DNA of 11,716 bases from an uncultured Eubacteriales bacterium (GTDB lineage: Bacteria > Bacillota_A > Clostridia > Christensenellales > Aristaeellaceae), in NCBI GenBank assembly GCA_902803675.1, contig CADCQZ010000042.1, positions 1-11,716 of the forward strand, in the 5' to 3' direction. The notes under the pieces are model-generated. The model had not been told where the DNA came from. It made no database searches and saw only the letters and a program-made list of their open reading frames with translations. Positions 1-8,158 of this stretch are shown one piece after another; positions within the stretch are counted from its first letter, which is position 1, and every line of letters starts with the position of its first letter. A program made the translations under genes and the position numbers.

Positions 1-1340
1 CATATCACCGCCGCGCAGTAAGGCGCGCTCTCCTCGTCGATGAAACCCACGAACCAGGCGTTGGTGTTCTCCTGGCCGTCGATCTCCGCCGATCCGGTCT
101 TGCCGCAGATCCGGTGTCCGGGCACCTGGGCGGCCGTGCCCGTGCCCTTTGATACCACGTTGTACATATACTGCTTCAGGGCTTCCGCCGTATCCTCCCG
201 GAAGGCCTGTCTGAAGCGCGCCGAGCTGAATGAGGTCTTCTCGATGCCGATGGCGGACACGGCGCGCAGCAGCAGCCTGGGTTCCATCATGACGCCCCGG
301 TCGGCCACCGCCCCAGCGATCAGGCACATGTGCAGGGGCGTGACCTGAAGAGCGCTCTGGCCGATGCCGGTCATGGCCACCTCGCGGTCCGTGCGGTTCG
401 TGACCGGATAGGAGGAGTTCTCCACGACCAGATCCCGGAACAGAAAATTGTAATCGAACCCGGCCGCGTCCGCTTCCCGCTTGAGGATCTCATCCCCCAG
501 CTCCAGGGCGATCTGGGCGAAGGTATTGTTGCAGGATACCTGGAAAGCCCGTTCCAGGCCGATGTCGCCGTGATGGACGTAGACTTCCCGCTCCAGATCG
601 CTGCCCGCGTCGGTGATCCGGCGTGCGTCCACCATGAGCCGCCCCGTACAGTTGTAGGTCTTTTGGAGGATATTATCGATATGCTCCAGCGCCGCGGCGG
701 AAGTGATGATCTTGAAGGTGGATCCGGGAGCGTACAGCCCCTGGGTGGCGCGGTTGTAAAAGGGCTTGCCGCTGTCCGCCTTGAGTTTTTCCGTCACGGC
801 GGCAGGGTCGAAATTCGGGAAGGACATCAGCGCCAGGATCTCGCCCGTGCGGTAGTTCATGACCGCCACAGCGCCTTTTTTGCCCGCGGGAAATCTTTTC
901 GCGATATAGGCGGACAGCCCGGAATCGACGGAGATCGTGATATCGTCCCCCACCCGCTTCTCCCCGGCCAGGAAGAGCCTGACCCGTTCCGGGAAAGACA
1001 TATCGAACCCGTACAGGTAATAGGACATGAAGCTCTCCACACCATTGGCCACATTGGCGGCCTCGTCCCCCAGGACATGCACCACGGCCCGCCGGGCCGT
1101 CTCGTCCGCCTGGTAGGTCCTCACGCCGTCCACCGTCTCGGCCAGGACCACGCCGTTCCGGTCGATGATCTTCCCGGCGGTCACATTGCGGCGCTGCTCC
1201 CTGGCGTAAGCGTTGGAGGATATGGAGAACCACCTGCCGCCGTAAGCCAGATGGGTATAGGTCCCATAGCCCGCCAGCAGCAGGAACAAAAAGCATATCA
1301 CCGGTATCAGCCGGCGTGCCCGGCGCCTGATCGCTTTCAC
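1..1340 (-). CDS. Class B penicillin-binding protein (transpeptidase), 3' end cut by the window
   Basis: This is a D,D-transpeptidase that cross-links peptidoglycan outside the cytoplasmic membrane, probably as partner of the SEDS polymerase encoded just upstream. The GTG start overlaps the upstream stop by 4 bp (GTGA). About 446 residues are visible and the frame is open to the window edge. A basic N-terminus (KAIRRRARR) is followed by one hydrophobic anchor at about residues 11-30, then the stretch GKIIDRNGVVLAE typical of class B PBPs. All three penicillin-binding motifs are present: STFK with Ser207 as nucleophile, SCN at 269-271 and KTG at 414-416. The short region before the transpeptidase domain resembles the roughly 490-residue PbpA-type proteins paired with RodA/FtsW, so perhaps 40-60 residues are missing. 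No PASTA repeats are seen in the visible part. Family assignment is firm; the choice between a divisome, elongasome or sporulation role is open. Confidence 0.93.
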   Translation of the reverse strand, partial: MKAIRRRARRLIPVICFLFLLLAGYGTYTHLAYGGRWFSISSNAYAREQRRNVTAGKIIDRNGVVLAETVDGVRTYQADETARRAVVHVLGDEAANVANGVESFMSYYLYGFDMSFPERVRLFLAGEKRVGDDITISVDSGLSAYIAKRFPAGKKGAVAVMNYRTGEILALMSFPNFDPAAVTEKLKADSGKPFYNRATQGLYAPGSTFKIITSAAALEHIDNILQKTYNCTGRLMVDARRITDAGSDLEREVYVHHGDIGLERAFQVSCNNTFAQIALELGDEILKREADAAGFDYNFLFRDLVVENSSYPVTNRTDREVAMTGIGQSALQVTPLHMCLIAGAVADRGVMMEPRLLLRAVSAIGIEKTSFSSARFRQAFREDTAEALKQYMYNVVSKGTGTAAQVPGHRICGKTGSAEIDGQENTNAWFVGFIDEESAPYCAAVI

Positions 1341-2587
1341 GCTCCGCCCTCCTCATAACCGGCCAGGGCCTTGTCCGCCCTGATCCCGGCCTCGTTCCTG
1401 GCCGCCACGCCCTGCAGCAGGCCGATGATCGCCAGGGAGGATACCAGGGATGTGCCGCCGTAGCTGATAAAGGGCAGGGTGATCCCCGTCAGGGGGATCA
1501 GCTTGATGTTCCCGCCGACGATCACGAAGGTCTGCAGAGCCAGCATCGCCGAGCAGCCCACCGCCAGGAGCGTATCGAAACGGGTCCTGGCCCGGGACGC
1601 TGTCATCATGCCCCTTAAGAAGATCGCCAGGTACATGCCCAGCACCATGAGGCCGAACAGGCTTCCGAACTCATGCAGCACCACGGAAAAGATGAAATCA
1701 TTGTAGTATTCCGGGATCACCGACGCGTTGCCGAGCCCCAGGCCCACGCCCCACAATCCGCCGTTGACCATGGCGATCAGGCCCTGTACGATCTGGTATC
1801 CGGTATTGGTGGGATCCGCCCAGGGATTGAGCCAGATGGACACTCTGCGGCGCACATGGGCGAACATTTTATAGCCGGCCACAGCCGCCCCGGCACCGCC
1901 CGCAAGGCCGATGCCCACCAGGGTGAGAGAACCCGTGGACACATACAGCATCACGATCGTGACGCCGTAATACATAAGAGCCGTTCCCAGGTCCTTCTGC
2001 AGCATCAGGGCGCCGAGACAGAGCGCGGCGTAGACACCGCCCAGGAACCACTTGCGCCGGGACAGGAGGAAAGCCAGTATATACAGAAGGGCCAGCTTCA
2101 CCATCTCGCTGGGCTGGAAGGAGAACCCGCCCAGGCTGACCCAGTTCCTGGCGCCGTTGATCTCATTGCCGATGAACAGCGGCAGCGCGATCAGCGCCAG
2201 CCCGGCCGGGATGAACAGGATCGTAAAAGCGCGGCGGCGGCGGACATAGCGCACGAACAGGGTGCAGACGATCATCGCGGCCACCCCCACGAGGTAATTG
2301 ACCGCCTGGCCGAGACCGCGTTCCGGACTGAGCCGGTAGAGCACCAGCACGCCCAGGGCGCACAGGAAATTGGTCAGGGAAAGCAGCAGCCTGTCCGCCG
2401 GGAAAAGCTTGGGAATGCCCCTGACGCCGACGAAGATGATGGATGGCACCACCGCCGCCAGGGCCAAAGCGCGCAGATCATACTCCCGGAGGAACAATAA
2501 AAGGAAAGCCAGCAGATAGAAGACCATGACGGCCGAGAGCAGCCTGCGCCCGGCCCGCTGACCGGCCCTGGCCTGACGCTCACTCAT
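1337..2587 (-). CDS. SEDS-family peptidoglycan glycosyltransferase (FtsW/RodA/SpoVE type)
   Basis: This is a polytopic membrane protein of 416 residues that should polymerise lipid II into glycan strands with a cognate class B PBP, encoded immediately downstream. Many hydrophobic segments span residues 17 to 395. SEDS signatures are clear: NGARNWVSLGGFSFQPSE (143-161), DLGTAL (199-204), RRRVSIWLNPWADP (246-259), IPEYYNDFIFSVVLHEFG (291-308) and a C-terminal LIPLTGITLPFISYGGTS (363-380). The conserved Asp of the DLGT loop (Asp199) is kept, but it is preceded by Gln-Lys rather than the common Gln-Pro. I chose the ATG at 2587 because GGGAGGG lies 6 nt upstream; the ATG at 2593 abuts that site, and the reading frame also runs further up. 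The start overlaps the upstream FHA-like gene by 8 bp and the stop overlaps the PBP start by 4 bp, so the three are probably translationally coupled. FtsW versus RodA versus SpoVE cannot be settled here. Confidence 0.94.
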   Translation of the reverse strand: MSERQARAGQRAGRRLLSAVMVFYLLAFLLLFLREYDLRALALAAVVPSIIFVGVRGIPKLFPADRLLLSLTNFLCALGVLVLYRLSPERGLGQAVNYLVGVAAMIVCTLFVRYVRRRRAFTILFIPAGLALIALPLFIGNEINGARNWVSLGGFSFQPSEMVKLALLYILAFLLSRRKWFLGGVYAALCLGALMLQKDLGTALMYYGVTIVMLYVSTGSLTLVGIGLAGGAGAAVAGYKMFAHVRRRVSIWLNPWADPTNTGYQIVQGLIAMVNGGLWGVGLGLGNASVIPEYYNDFIFSVVLHEFGSLFGLMVLGMYLAIFLRGMMTASRARTRFDTLLAVGCSAMLALQTFVIVGGNIKLIPLTGITLPFISYGGTSLVSSLAIIGLLQGVAARNEAGIRADKALAGYEEGGA

Positions 2588-3215
2588 AGCCATCCCTCCC
2601 GCCGCGGCCCTCCGGCCAGACCACCTCATCGTCCCCGCCGGGCTCCTCCTCCGGAGCGGCCCCGTTCTCACCGCCGTATGAGTAATTCGTCCAGGCGATC
2701 CCGTCGAAGGGATCGTAATCCCGATCGAACTCCGTCTCCGGCACCGGCAGCACGGGTGCGGTCCTCTCCGGCACCTCCAGCCCTGCGAACAGACGCACTT
2801 TGAAATACGTGTTCTGTATCCTCAGTACGGAACCGTGAAGGGCGTAGACAGGCCGCGTGAACGCTTCCCCGTCCAGATAAAACCGCCCGCGGCAAAGCGG
2901 CTGGATCCTGAGCCCTTTCCCGTCCACGAAGGTCAGATCCGCCATGCGGCGCCTGGCGCCCCGTCCGTTCACGACGATGTCCGCCTGCCGCCCGGAACCG
3001 ATAACGCCCTCCCGGGGCAGGGGGAAGACCTGTTCCGAATCCAGGTCCACCATTTCCCCCACGAAGCCCGCGTCGGGAAGGCGTTTCATTTCGCTGCGGT
3101 AGTACCGCTGGTCCTTGCGGAGCCAGCGGTAGGCGCGCCACAGGATGATGAATCCCATCAGCACGAACACATACCGCATGAACAGCGATAATATCTCGTA
3201 GGTATCAGGTGCCAT
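2580..3215 (-). CDS. Membrane-anchored protein with a degenerate FHA-like domain
   Basis: The protein has 211 residues. A hydrophobic segment at about 8-26, ahead of a basic stretch (WRAYRWLRK), suggests a single N-terminal membrane anchor with the rest in the cytosol. Residues 53-145 look like a forkhead-associated beta sandwich: VIGSGRQADIVV (71-82) matches the canonical IGR....DIVL strand pair, ARRRMADL (87-94) matches VSRRHAEI, and FYLDGE...PVYALHGSVLRIQNTYFKV matches the late FHA strands. The residues that normally bind phosphothreonine appear changed: the Arg after IG is Ser74, the Ser of SRRH is Arg88 and the His is Met91. A Pro/acidic tail follows (about 150-211). FHA proteins beside SEDS and PBP genes are a known arrangement in Gram-positive bacteria, so a scaffolding role in wall synthesis is likely. 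The ATG at 3215 has GAGG 4 nt upstream and lies 16 bp after the pepF stop. Confidence 0.75.
   Translation of the reverse strand: MAPDTYEILSLFMRYVFVLMGFIILWRAYRWLRKDQRYYRSEMKRLPDAGFVGEMVDLDSEQVFPLPREGVIGSGRQADIVVNGRGARRRMADLTFVDGKGLRIQPLCRGRFYLDGEAFTRPVYALHGSVLRIQNTYFKVRLFAGLEVPERTAPVLPVPETEFDRDYDPFDGIAWTNYSYGGENGAAPEEEPGGDDEVVWPEGRGGRDGYE
2594..2600 (-). promoter_or_regulatory. Ribosome binding site that fixes the SEDS gene start
   Basis: On the minus strand GGGAGGG is followed by 6 nt and then the ATG at 2587. The alternative in-frame ATG at 2593 directly touches this sequence, which is too close for initiation. The site lies inside the end of the upstream FHA-like coding region. Confidence 0.6.
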
Positions 3216-3231
3216 TGATCCTCACAATCGG

Positions 3232-5028
3232 TCACTCGTCTCCGAGCAGCGCCTCCAGGCGGTCCACCGTATCAGCGAACACCTTCAGGGAAGCGGCCAC
3301 GGAAGAAACGTCCTCCATGTCCACACCGGCCCAGCGCAGCGCCTCGATGGGAGGTACGCTGCAGCCCGCAGACAGGAAGCGCTTATAGCCCGCCACCGCG
3401 CTCCCGCCCTCGGTGAGGATCTTGTCGGCGATGGCCGCGGCGGCACAGAAACCCGTAGCGTAGACGTACACGTAATAAGACCGGTAGAAATGCGGGATGC
3501 GCATCCATTCCCAGCCGATCAGGTCATCCATTTCACACTCCGGGCCGTAATACTTCTCGTTCAGGCTCCTGTGGAGAGCCTTAAGATCATCCTTGTTGAG
3601 AGACCGTCCCTCTTCCGCCATCCGGTGGGCCTGCCACTCAAACTCGGCAAACAGGGTCTGCCGGAACACGGTGGTCCTGAAGGACTCGATGAACTGGTTG
3701 CACAGCATGGTGAGCATGGCCTTATCATCCCGATACTTCTCCATGAGGTAACGGGTCAGGAGCACCTCATTGGTCGTGGAGGCCACCTCGGCGGCGAACA
3801 GGGTGTAGTCCGCCTTGGGATAGGGCTGGGCGTGCTCGGAATACCAGGTGTGCATGGAATGGCCCAGCTCGTGGGCCAGGGTGAAGCAGCTCTCCAGGTC
3901 ATCGGTGTGGTTGAGGAGCACATAGGGGTGCACCCCGTAAGCGCCGCCGGAATAGGCGCCCGAACGCTTGTTCAGGTTGGGGTAAACGTCGATCCAGCCC
4001 TCGTCCCGGGCCTTTTTGAGAAGCGCGGTGTAATCGTCCCCCAGGGGCTTGAGCGCGCTGATGACCGTTTCGAACGCCTCGGCATAGGTCATCTTTTTAT
4101 CCGCGTCCTTTACCAGCGGGGCGTACAGGTCATAGGGCCGGAGCGTGTCCACGCCCAGGCACTTTTTCCGCAGGCGCAGCACTTTCTTAAGCTCCGGCAG
4201 AGCGCCTTCCACCGCCTTGATCAGATTGTCGTATACCTTTTCGGGGATGTTGTTCCGGTCCAGGGCCATAGCGCGGGTATTGGGATACTTCCGGGCGGAC
4301 GCGGTGAAGATATCCCCTTTCACGTGGGCGGCGTACATCGCCGTCACCGTGGAAGCGAACCGGCCGAAGGTCCCCATCATGGCCTCATAGGCCGCCTGAC
4401 GGACGGCCCGGTCGCCCGAGCGGATCAGCACGCCGTAATTGGCGTGGCTCAGTTTCACGTCGTTCCCGTTCTCGTCCCGCACTTCGGGGAACGGGATGTC
4501 CACGTCGTCGAACATGCCGAAGATCTCGCCGGGGGCGCGCAGCACCTCGCCGGCAGAGGCCATCAGCTTCTCCTCTTCCGGGGACAGGGAATGGGCCTTC
4601 TGCCGGAGGAGCTCGGACAGATACACGCTGTAATCCTCAAAATCCTTGTCGGTCATCAGCGCTTTGAGATCTTCCTCCGGCAGAAGGAGCAGTTCAGGCT
4701 CCAGAAACGCGCCGGCGGCGCCGGCAGCCACGATCAGGCTCATCGCCCGGGCTTTCATATCCTGAGAATGGGTATCGGCTCCATCCTGGTCCTGCTTCAT
4801 GAAAGCGTAGCTGTACAGGACCGACAGTCTTTTATTGATCTCGAAGGAGGCGCGGATCGCCCCTTTGGGATCGGACGCCACCTTCCCCTTAAAGGCGCTC
4901 ACTTTGGGCAGCTCGCCGCGGACAGCGGCCAGTTCCTTCTCGAAGGCCTCGTCGGTGGGAAAGATATCTTCAAGGCGCCACAGACAGGCTTTATCCATCT
5001 CAGCGCGCGGACGCGTTACTGTTGCCAT
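3232..5028 (-). CDS. pepF: Oligoendopeptidase F, M3 family zinc metallopeptidase
   Basis: This is a cytosolic zinc endopeptidase of family M3 that cleaves medium-length peptides (in known PepF enzymes roughly 7-17 residues), with roles in peptide recycling. It has 598 residues from the chosen ATG, matching the usual length near 600. The zinc site is visible: HELGH at 386-390 with Glu387 as catalytic base, and Glu414 in AAEVASTTNE as third metal ligand, spaced as in M3 enzymes. The C-terminal region carries RSYYVYVYATGF, also typical, where Tyr residues contact substrate. The frame is open further upstream to 5136, but that stretch overlaps the DUF1667 gene and looks like an artefact. GGAGG at 5038-5042 stands 9 nt before the ATG at 5028 and 3 nt before one at 5034, so the start could be either. 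The gene follows the DUF1667 gene by 22 bp. No signal peptide is seen. Confidence 0.95.
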   Translation of the reverse strand: MATVTRPRAEMDKACLWRLEDIFPTDEAFEKELAAVRGELPKVSAFKGKVASDPKGAIRASFEINKRLSVLYSYAFMKQDQDGADTHSQDMKARAMSLIVAAGAAGAFLEPELLLLPEEDLKALMTDKDFEDYSVYLSELLRQKAHSLSPEEEKLMASAGEVLRAPGEIFGMFDDVDIPFPEVRDENGNDVKLSHANYGVLIRSGDRAVRQAAYEAMMGTFGRFASTVTAMYAAHVKGDIFTASARKYPNTRAMALDRNNIPEKVYDNLIKAVEGALPELKKVLRLRKKCLGVDTLRPYDLYAPLVKDADKKMTYAEAFETVISALKPLGDDYTALLKKARDEGWIDVYPNLNKRSGAYSGGAYGVHPYVLLNHTDDLESCFTLAHELGHSMHTWYSEHAQPYPKADYTLFAAEVASTTNEVLLTRYLMEKYRDDKAMLTMLCNQFIESFRTTVFRQTLFAEFEWQAHRMAEEGRSLNKDDLKALHRSLNEKYYGPECEMDDLIGWEWMRIPHFYRSYYVYVYATGFCAAAAIADKILTEGGSAVAGYKRFLSAGCSVPPIEALRWAGVDMEDVSSVAASLKVFADTVDRLEALLGDE

Positions 5029-5050
5029 ATCCATTTTCCTCCGGTCGTGA

Positions 5051-5398
5051 TCAGGCGATGTCCTTGGTGGCGATGATATCGATGCCCGAGCCGCACACAT
5101 CCGCGAGCACCACGTCACCGGTGGCGACGGGAGCACTGATGTCCACGGTCTTCAGGGCCTGCATGCAGTCGAAGATCATCTTCTTGGGGATCGGGGTGCG
5201 GGTCTTGACGCTCAGGGGCATTTTGCTTCCCTTCACGGGGATGACCGCCGTGACCATCCGCATCGGCTCCACGCACTCCTGCCGGGCATAAGTGTCGCCC
5301 CTCTTGCAGGTGTTCCCGGTCACGGAAACCACCTGGCCGTCCTTCATTTCCACCACCAAACGGCAGCCCACCGGGCAATTGATGCAGGTTATCTCCAT
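5051..5398 (-). CDS. DUF1667 cysteine-rich small protein, partner of GlpA/GlpB-like dehydrogenase
   Basis: This complete protein of 115 residues begins METICxxC-style, with Cys5, Cys8 and Cys12 in the motif CINCPVGC and a fourth cysteine, Cys31, in GNTCKRG. That pattern is the hallmark of DUF1667 and looks like a cluster-binding or electron-transfer site. More cysteines follow, at 42 and in DVCGSG near the end. Members of this family usually sit directly after two FAD-dependent oxidoreductase genes annotated as glycerol-3-phosphate dehydrogenase-like, exactly the order found here. I infer that it is a small redox subunit of that complex. The ATG at 5398 has AAAGGAG 8 nt upstream and starts 4 bp after the preceding stop, so the trio is very probably one transcript. 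The bound cofactor has not been shown by the sequence itself. Confidence 0.88.
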   Translation of the reverse strand: MEITCINCPVGCRLVVEMKDGQVVSVTGNTCKRGDTYARQECVEPMRMVTAVIPVKGSKMPLSVKTRTPIPKKMIFDCMQALKTVDISAPVATGDVVLADVCGSGIDIIATKDIA

Positions 5399-5402
5399 AA
5401 GA

Positions 5403-6662
5403 TCAGCTCCTTTCGATGCGAACGGTCACCGGCGCGTCCAGCGTGCTGACCACGTCGGGTTTCAGGGTCACCACGGCCATCTCGCCGGGGGTATAGATCA
5501 TGGCCTTCTTACGCGCGATCTCCCGGTCCCCGCAGGTGACCACACAGGTGGCGTTGCGGAACACGCCCGTGGGCCGGAACATCAGATCCACGCCCGCCGT
5601 GGCGCCCTTGCGGATGAACTGGGGCACGGTGCCCATCACGCCGTCGCCGTCGGTCACGGTGATCTTTTCACCCTCGACGGCACCGGCCTTCACATAGGCC
5701 GCCGCGGCCGCGCCGGCCTTGAAGGACTCGTTGGACACGTGGTCCACCAGGTCATGCACGTGGAGCACGTTGCCGCAGGCGAAGATGCCGGGCACGCTGG
5801 TCTCCAGGCTGTCGTCCACCAGGGCGCCGCGGGTCTTGGGGCTCATGGCCACGCCCGCGCCTTCGGACAGCTCGTTCTCGGGGATCAGGCCCACGCTCAG
5901 TAGCAGCGTGTCGCAGTCGAACTCGATCTCGGTGCCGGGGATGGGCTTGCGCTTTTCGTCCACCTTCGCCACGGTGATGCCGGTGAGACGCTCACGCCCC
6001 TTGATATCGATCACGGTGTGGGACAGGTACAGGGGGATGTCATAGTCGTTCAGGCACTGGACGATATTGCGGTTCAGGCCGGAGGAATAAGGCATGAGTT
6101 CCACGCAGGCCAGGACCTTCGCGCCCTGCAGCGTCATGCGGCGGGCCATGATGAGGCCGATATCGCCGGACCCCAGGATCACGATCCGCTTGCCGGGCAT
6201 GAAGCCCTCCAGGTTGACGAATTTCTGCGCCGTACCGGCCGAATAGATACCGGAGCACCGGGTGCCCGGCGTGCCCAGAGCGCCGCGGGGACGTTCCCGG
6301 CAGCCCATGGCCAGGATGATCGCCTTGGCCTCATACTGCTCCAGCCCGTCCTGGGCCGAGATGCAGGTGACCACATGGGCGGGGCCGTCCACGCTCAGCA
6401 CGGTGGTATCCGTCTTGATGGGGATGCCCAGGGCGCCGGCGGCGTCGATATCCCGCTTGGCGTATTCGGGGCCGGTCAGTTCTTCCTTGAAGCGGTGCAG
6501 GCCGAAGCCGTTATGGATGCACTGACGCAGGATGCCGCCGGGCTGATGCTCACGCTCGAGCACCAGGAGCGAATCGATACCGCTCTGCTTGACAGCCTGA
6601 GCCGCCGCCAGACCCGCGGGGCCCGCGCCGATGATCAGAACATCTACTTTTTTCAGTTCCAT
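5403..6662 (-). CDS. GlpB-like FAD/NAD(P)-dependent oxidoreductase
   Basis: This is a pyridine nucleotide-disulfide oxidoreductase-fold flavoprotein of 419 residues. The N-terminal FAD Rossmann motif is GAGPAG (12-17), and a second dinucleotide-binding motif, GSGDIG (164-169), fits NAD(H). MGCRERPRGALGTPGTR and the late PGIFACGNVLHVHDLVDHV, which closes over the flavin, are typical of this family. No CxxC redox disulfide is seen, so it does not behave as a disulfide reductase; electron transfer between FAD, NAD and a partner is likelier. I chose the ATG at 6662 because GGAG stands 8 nt upstream; a GTG at 6671 in the same frame overlaps the upstream stop. It starts 5 bp after the GlpA-like gene and ends 4 bp before DUF1667. 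Substrate is not visible from sequence. Glycerol-3-phosphate is the usual family annotation. Confidence 0.9.
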   Translation of the reverse strand: MELKKVDVLIIGAGPAGLAAAQAVKQSGIDSLLVLEREHQPGGILRQCIHNGFGLHRFKEELTGPEYAKRDIDAAGALGIPIKTDTTVLSVDGPAHVVTCISAQDGLEQYEAKAIILAMGCRERPRGALGTPGTRCSGIYSAGTAQKFVNLEGFMPGKRIVILGSGDIGLIMARRMTLQGAKVLACVELMPYSSGLNRNIVQCLNDYDIPLYLSHTVIDIKGRERLTGITVAKVDEKRKPIPGTEIEFDCDTLLLSVGLIPENELSEGAGVAMSPKTRGALVDDSLETSVPGIFACGNVLHVHDLVDHVSNESFKAGAAAAAYVKAGAVEGEKITVTDGDGVMGTVPQFIRKGATAGVDLMFRPTGVFRNATCVVTCGDREIARKKAMIYTPGEMAVVTLKPDVVSTLDAPVTVRIERS

Positions 6663-6667
6663 GGTCG

Positions 6668-8119
6668 TCACTCCTTCCCCAGCGTGTCGTCGATGCGGCC
6701 GGTCAGCAGGTAGCTTCCGCCGCCGTTCTTGGTGATATCGATCATGGGCACTCCCATCTCCTCACTGAGGATCTCCATGACCCGGGGGCTGCAGAAGCCG
6801 CCCTGGCAGCGTCCCATGCCCGCGCGGGTGCGGCGCTTGACGGCGTCCACGCTCCTGGCGCCCACGGGACGGCGGATCGCTTCGCGGATCTCCGCCTCGG
6901 TGACCACTTCGCACCGGCACACGATCTTGCCGTAGTCAGGATCTTTCGCGACCGCCTCGGCGCGCTCCTCGTTGCTCATGTCGTGGAAGGGCTTGGGCCG
7001 CTTCATCGGCGGCACGATCTCCTTCTTGATCTCAAGGCCGGCTTCCTGCGCCACCTGAGAGCCGAGCTTTTCGCCGATGGCCGGAGCCGCGGACAAGCCG
7101 GGGCTCTCGATGCCCAGGGCTTCATAGGCGCCCTTTAAGCCGGGCACGGCGCCGATCACGAAATCACCGCCGTTTTCATGGGCACGGATGCCGGAGAAAT
7201 TGGTGATGGTCCCCCACATACCGGCCTTGGGCCAGGTGCGGCGGCTCTTGTCCAGCACGAAGGCCAGGCCTTCGGCGGTCGTGGACGTATCCAGGCCGTC
7301 CGGTATATCCTCGGCGGAGGGGCCCAGCAGCAGGTTGCCGTGCACCGTGGGCGTGACAAGAACGCCCTTGCCCATCTTGGTGGGGCACTGGAACATGGTG
7401 TGATTGAAGGGGATCGTGCCCGTCCTGTCGAACAGGTAGTACTGCCCGCGGCGCGCCGTGATGCTCTTTTTGTCATCACACAGGCCGTTGTGGATCCTGT
7501 CGGCGAACACGCCCGCGCAGTTGATGAAGATATCGCACTCGCGCTCACCCTTGGAAGTGGTCACCCTGAAGCCGCCTTCGGCCTTGGGCTTCACGGAGAG
7601 CACCTCCTCGTCAAAGGCGAAACCCACGCCGTTGAGGGCCGCGTGATCCGCCAGGGCGAATGTCATCTCATAGGGGCTGGTCAGGCCCGAGGTGGGCGCC
7701 CAGAGAGCGCAGACCACTTCGGGATTGGTGTTCGGCTCCATGGCCAGCACCTGGTCCTTCTCCAGGATCTCCAGCCCGGGCACACCGTTGGTCTTACCCT
7801 GTTCCAGAAGGCCTTCGAGGGTCTTGCGATCCTCCTCGTCAAAGCCCAATACCAGAGCGCCCGCCTGCCGGTAGGGCACGCCCAGTTCCGCGCACAGAGC
7901 GGGGTACATCCTGGCGCCCAGCACGTTCATCTCCGCCTTGGCTGTGCCCGGATGAGCGTCAAACCCCGCGTGAACGATGCCGCTGTTGGCCTTGGAAGCG
8001 CCTTCCGCCAGGTCGGCAGCCATGTCCACCACTGTTACCGACGCCTGATACCGGCTCAGCACCCTGGCGACCGCGCAGCCGGTCACACCGGCGCCGGCGA
8101 TAAGAATCGATACACCCAT
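6668..8119 (-). CDS. GlpA-like FAD-dependent dehydrogenase with C-terminal BFD-type [2Fe-2S] domain
   Basis: The protein has 483 residues. The N-terminal two-thirds is a DAO-fold flavoprotein: GAGVTG (9-14) binds the FAD ADP moiety, and KANSGIVHAGFD is the flavin-contact segment shared with glycerol-3-phosphate dehydrogenases and L-2-hydroxyglutarate oxidases. The last 85 or so residues hold a BFD-like [2Fe-2S] domain with Cys401-x-Cys403 and Cys438-x4-Cys443, within the patterns CRCEVVTEAEI and GRCQGGFC. This domain order is that of anaerobic GlpA-type proteins. It should oxidise a small hydroxy-acid or polyol phosphate and hand electrons to the downstream GlpB-like and DUF1667 proteins. The ATG at 8119 has AAGGAG 8 nt upstream. 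It is the first gene after a 39 bp AT-rich spacer carrying two palindromes, suggesting that regulation of the trio acts there. No glycerol kinase or glycerol facilitator gene is present in the window, so the substrate remains inferred. Confidence 0.9.
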   Translation of the reverse strand: MGVSILIAGAGVTGCAVARVLSRYQASVTVVDMAADLAEGASKANSGIVHAGFDAHPGTAKAEMNVLGARMYPALCAELGVPYRQAGALVLGFDEEDRKTLEGLLEQGKTNGVPGLEILEKDQVLAMEPNTNPEVVCALWAPTSGLTSPYEMTFALADHAALNGVGFAFDEEVLSVKPKAEGGFRVTTSKGERECDIFINCAGVFADRIHNGLCDDKKSITARRGQYYLFDRTGTIPFNHTMFQCPTKMGKGVLVTPTVHGNLLLGPSAEDIPDGLDTSTTAEGLAFVLDKSRRTWPKAGMWGTITNFSGIRAHENGGDFVIGAVPGLKGAYEALGIESPGLSAAPAIGEKLGSQVAQEAGLEIKKEIVPPMKRPKPFHDMSNEERAEAVAKDPDYGKIVCRCEVVTEAEIREAIRRPVGARSVDAVKRRTRAGMGRCQGGFCSPRVMEILSEEMGVPMIDITKNGGGSYLLTGRIDDTLGKE

Positions 8120-8158
8120 ATCACTAGCTCCTTTACTATTTATTTTACATGTAACTCC
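8120..8158 (-). promoter_or_regulatory. AT-rich spacer before the GlpA-like gene: candidate promoter/operator
   Basis: This 39 bp gap is conspicuously AT-rich in GC-rich surroundings. On the minus strand TAAAAT (8142-8147) could serve as a -10 box, but no good -35 lies 16-18 nt before it (CGTTAC is what is found there). The spacer also holds one full copy of the palindrome TTACATGTAA, with another just upstream, and the ribosome binding site AAGGAG of the GlpA-like gene. I read it as a regulated promoter or operator region with low-to-moderate certainty. Confidence 0.4.

Noticed and set aside
330..1358. A 342-codon plus-strand frame and a 227-codon minus-strand frame (673-1356) over the PBP gene
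   Set aside because: The minus-strand frame starting with GTG at 1340 contains all three penicillin-binding motifs in order, so the others are shadows.
3490..5076. A 528-codon open frame on the plus strand opposite pepF
   Set aside because: It is fully antisense to a clear M3 peptidase with an intact zinc site, has no recognisable domain, and such long mirror frames are common in GC-rich genes.
5029..5136. N-terminal extension of PepF
   Set aside because: It would overlap the DUF1667 gene, has no ribosome site, and the added residues do not resemble the PepF family.
5403..6662. Thioredoxin reductase-like or disulfide reductase
   Set aside because: No CxxC redox pair is present near either dinucleotide-binding motif, and the operon partners fit the GlpB-like family.
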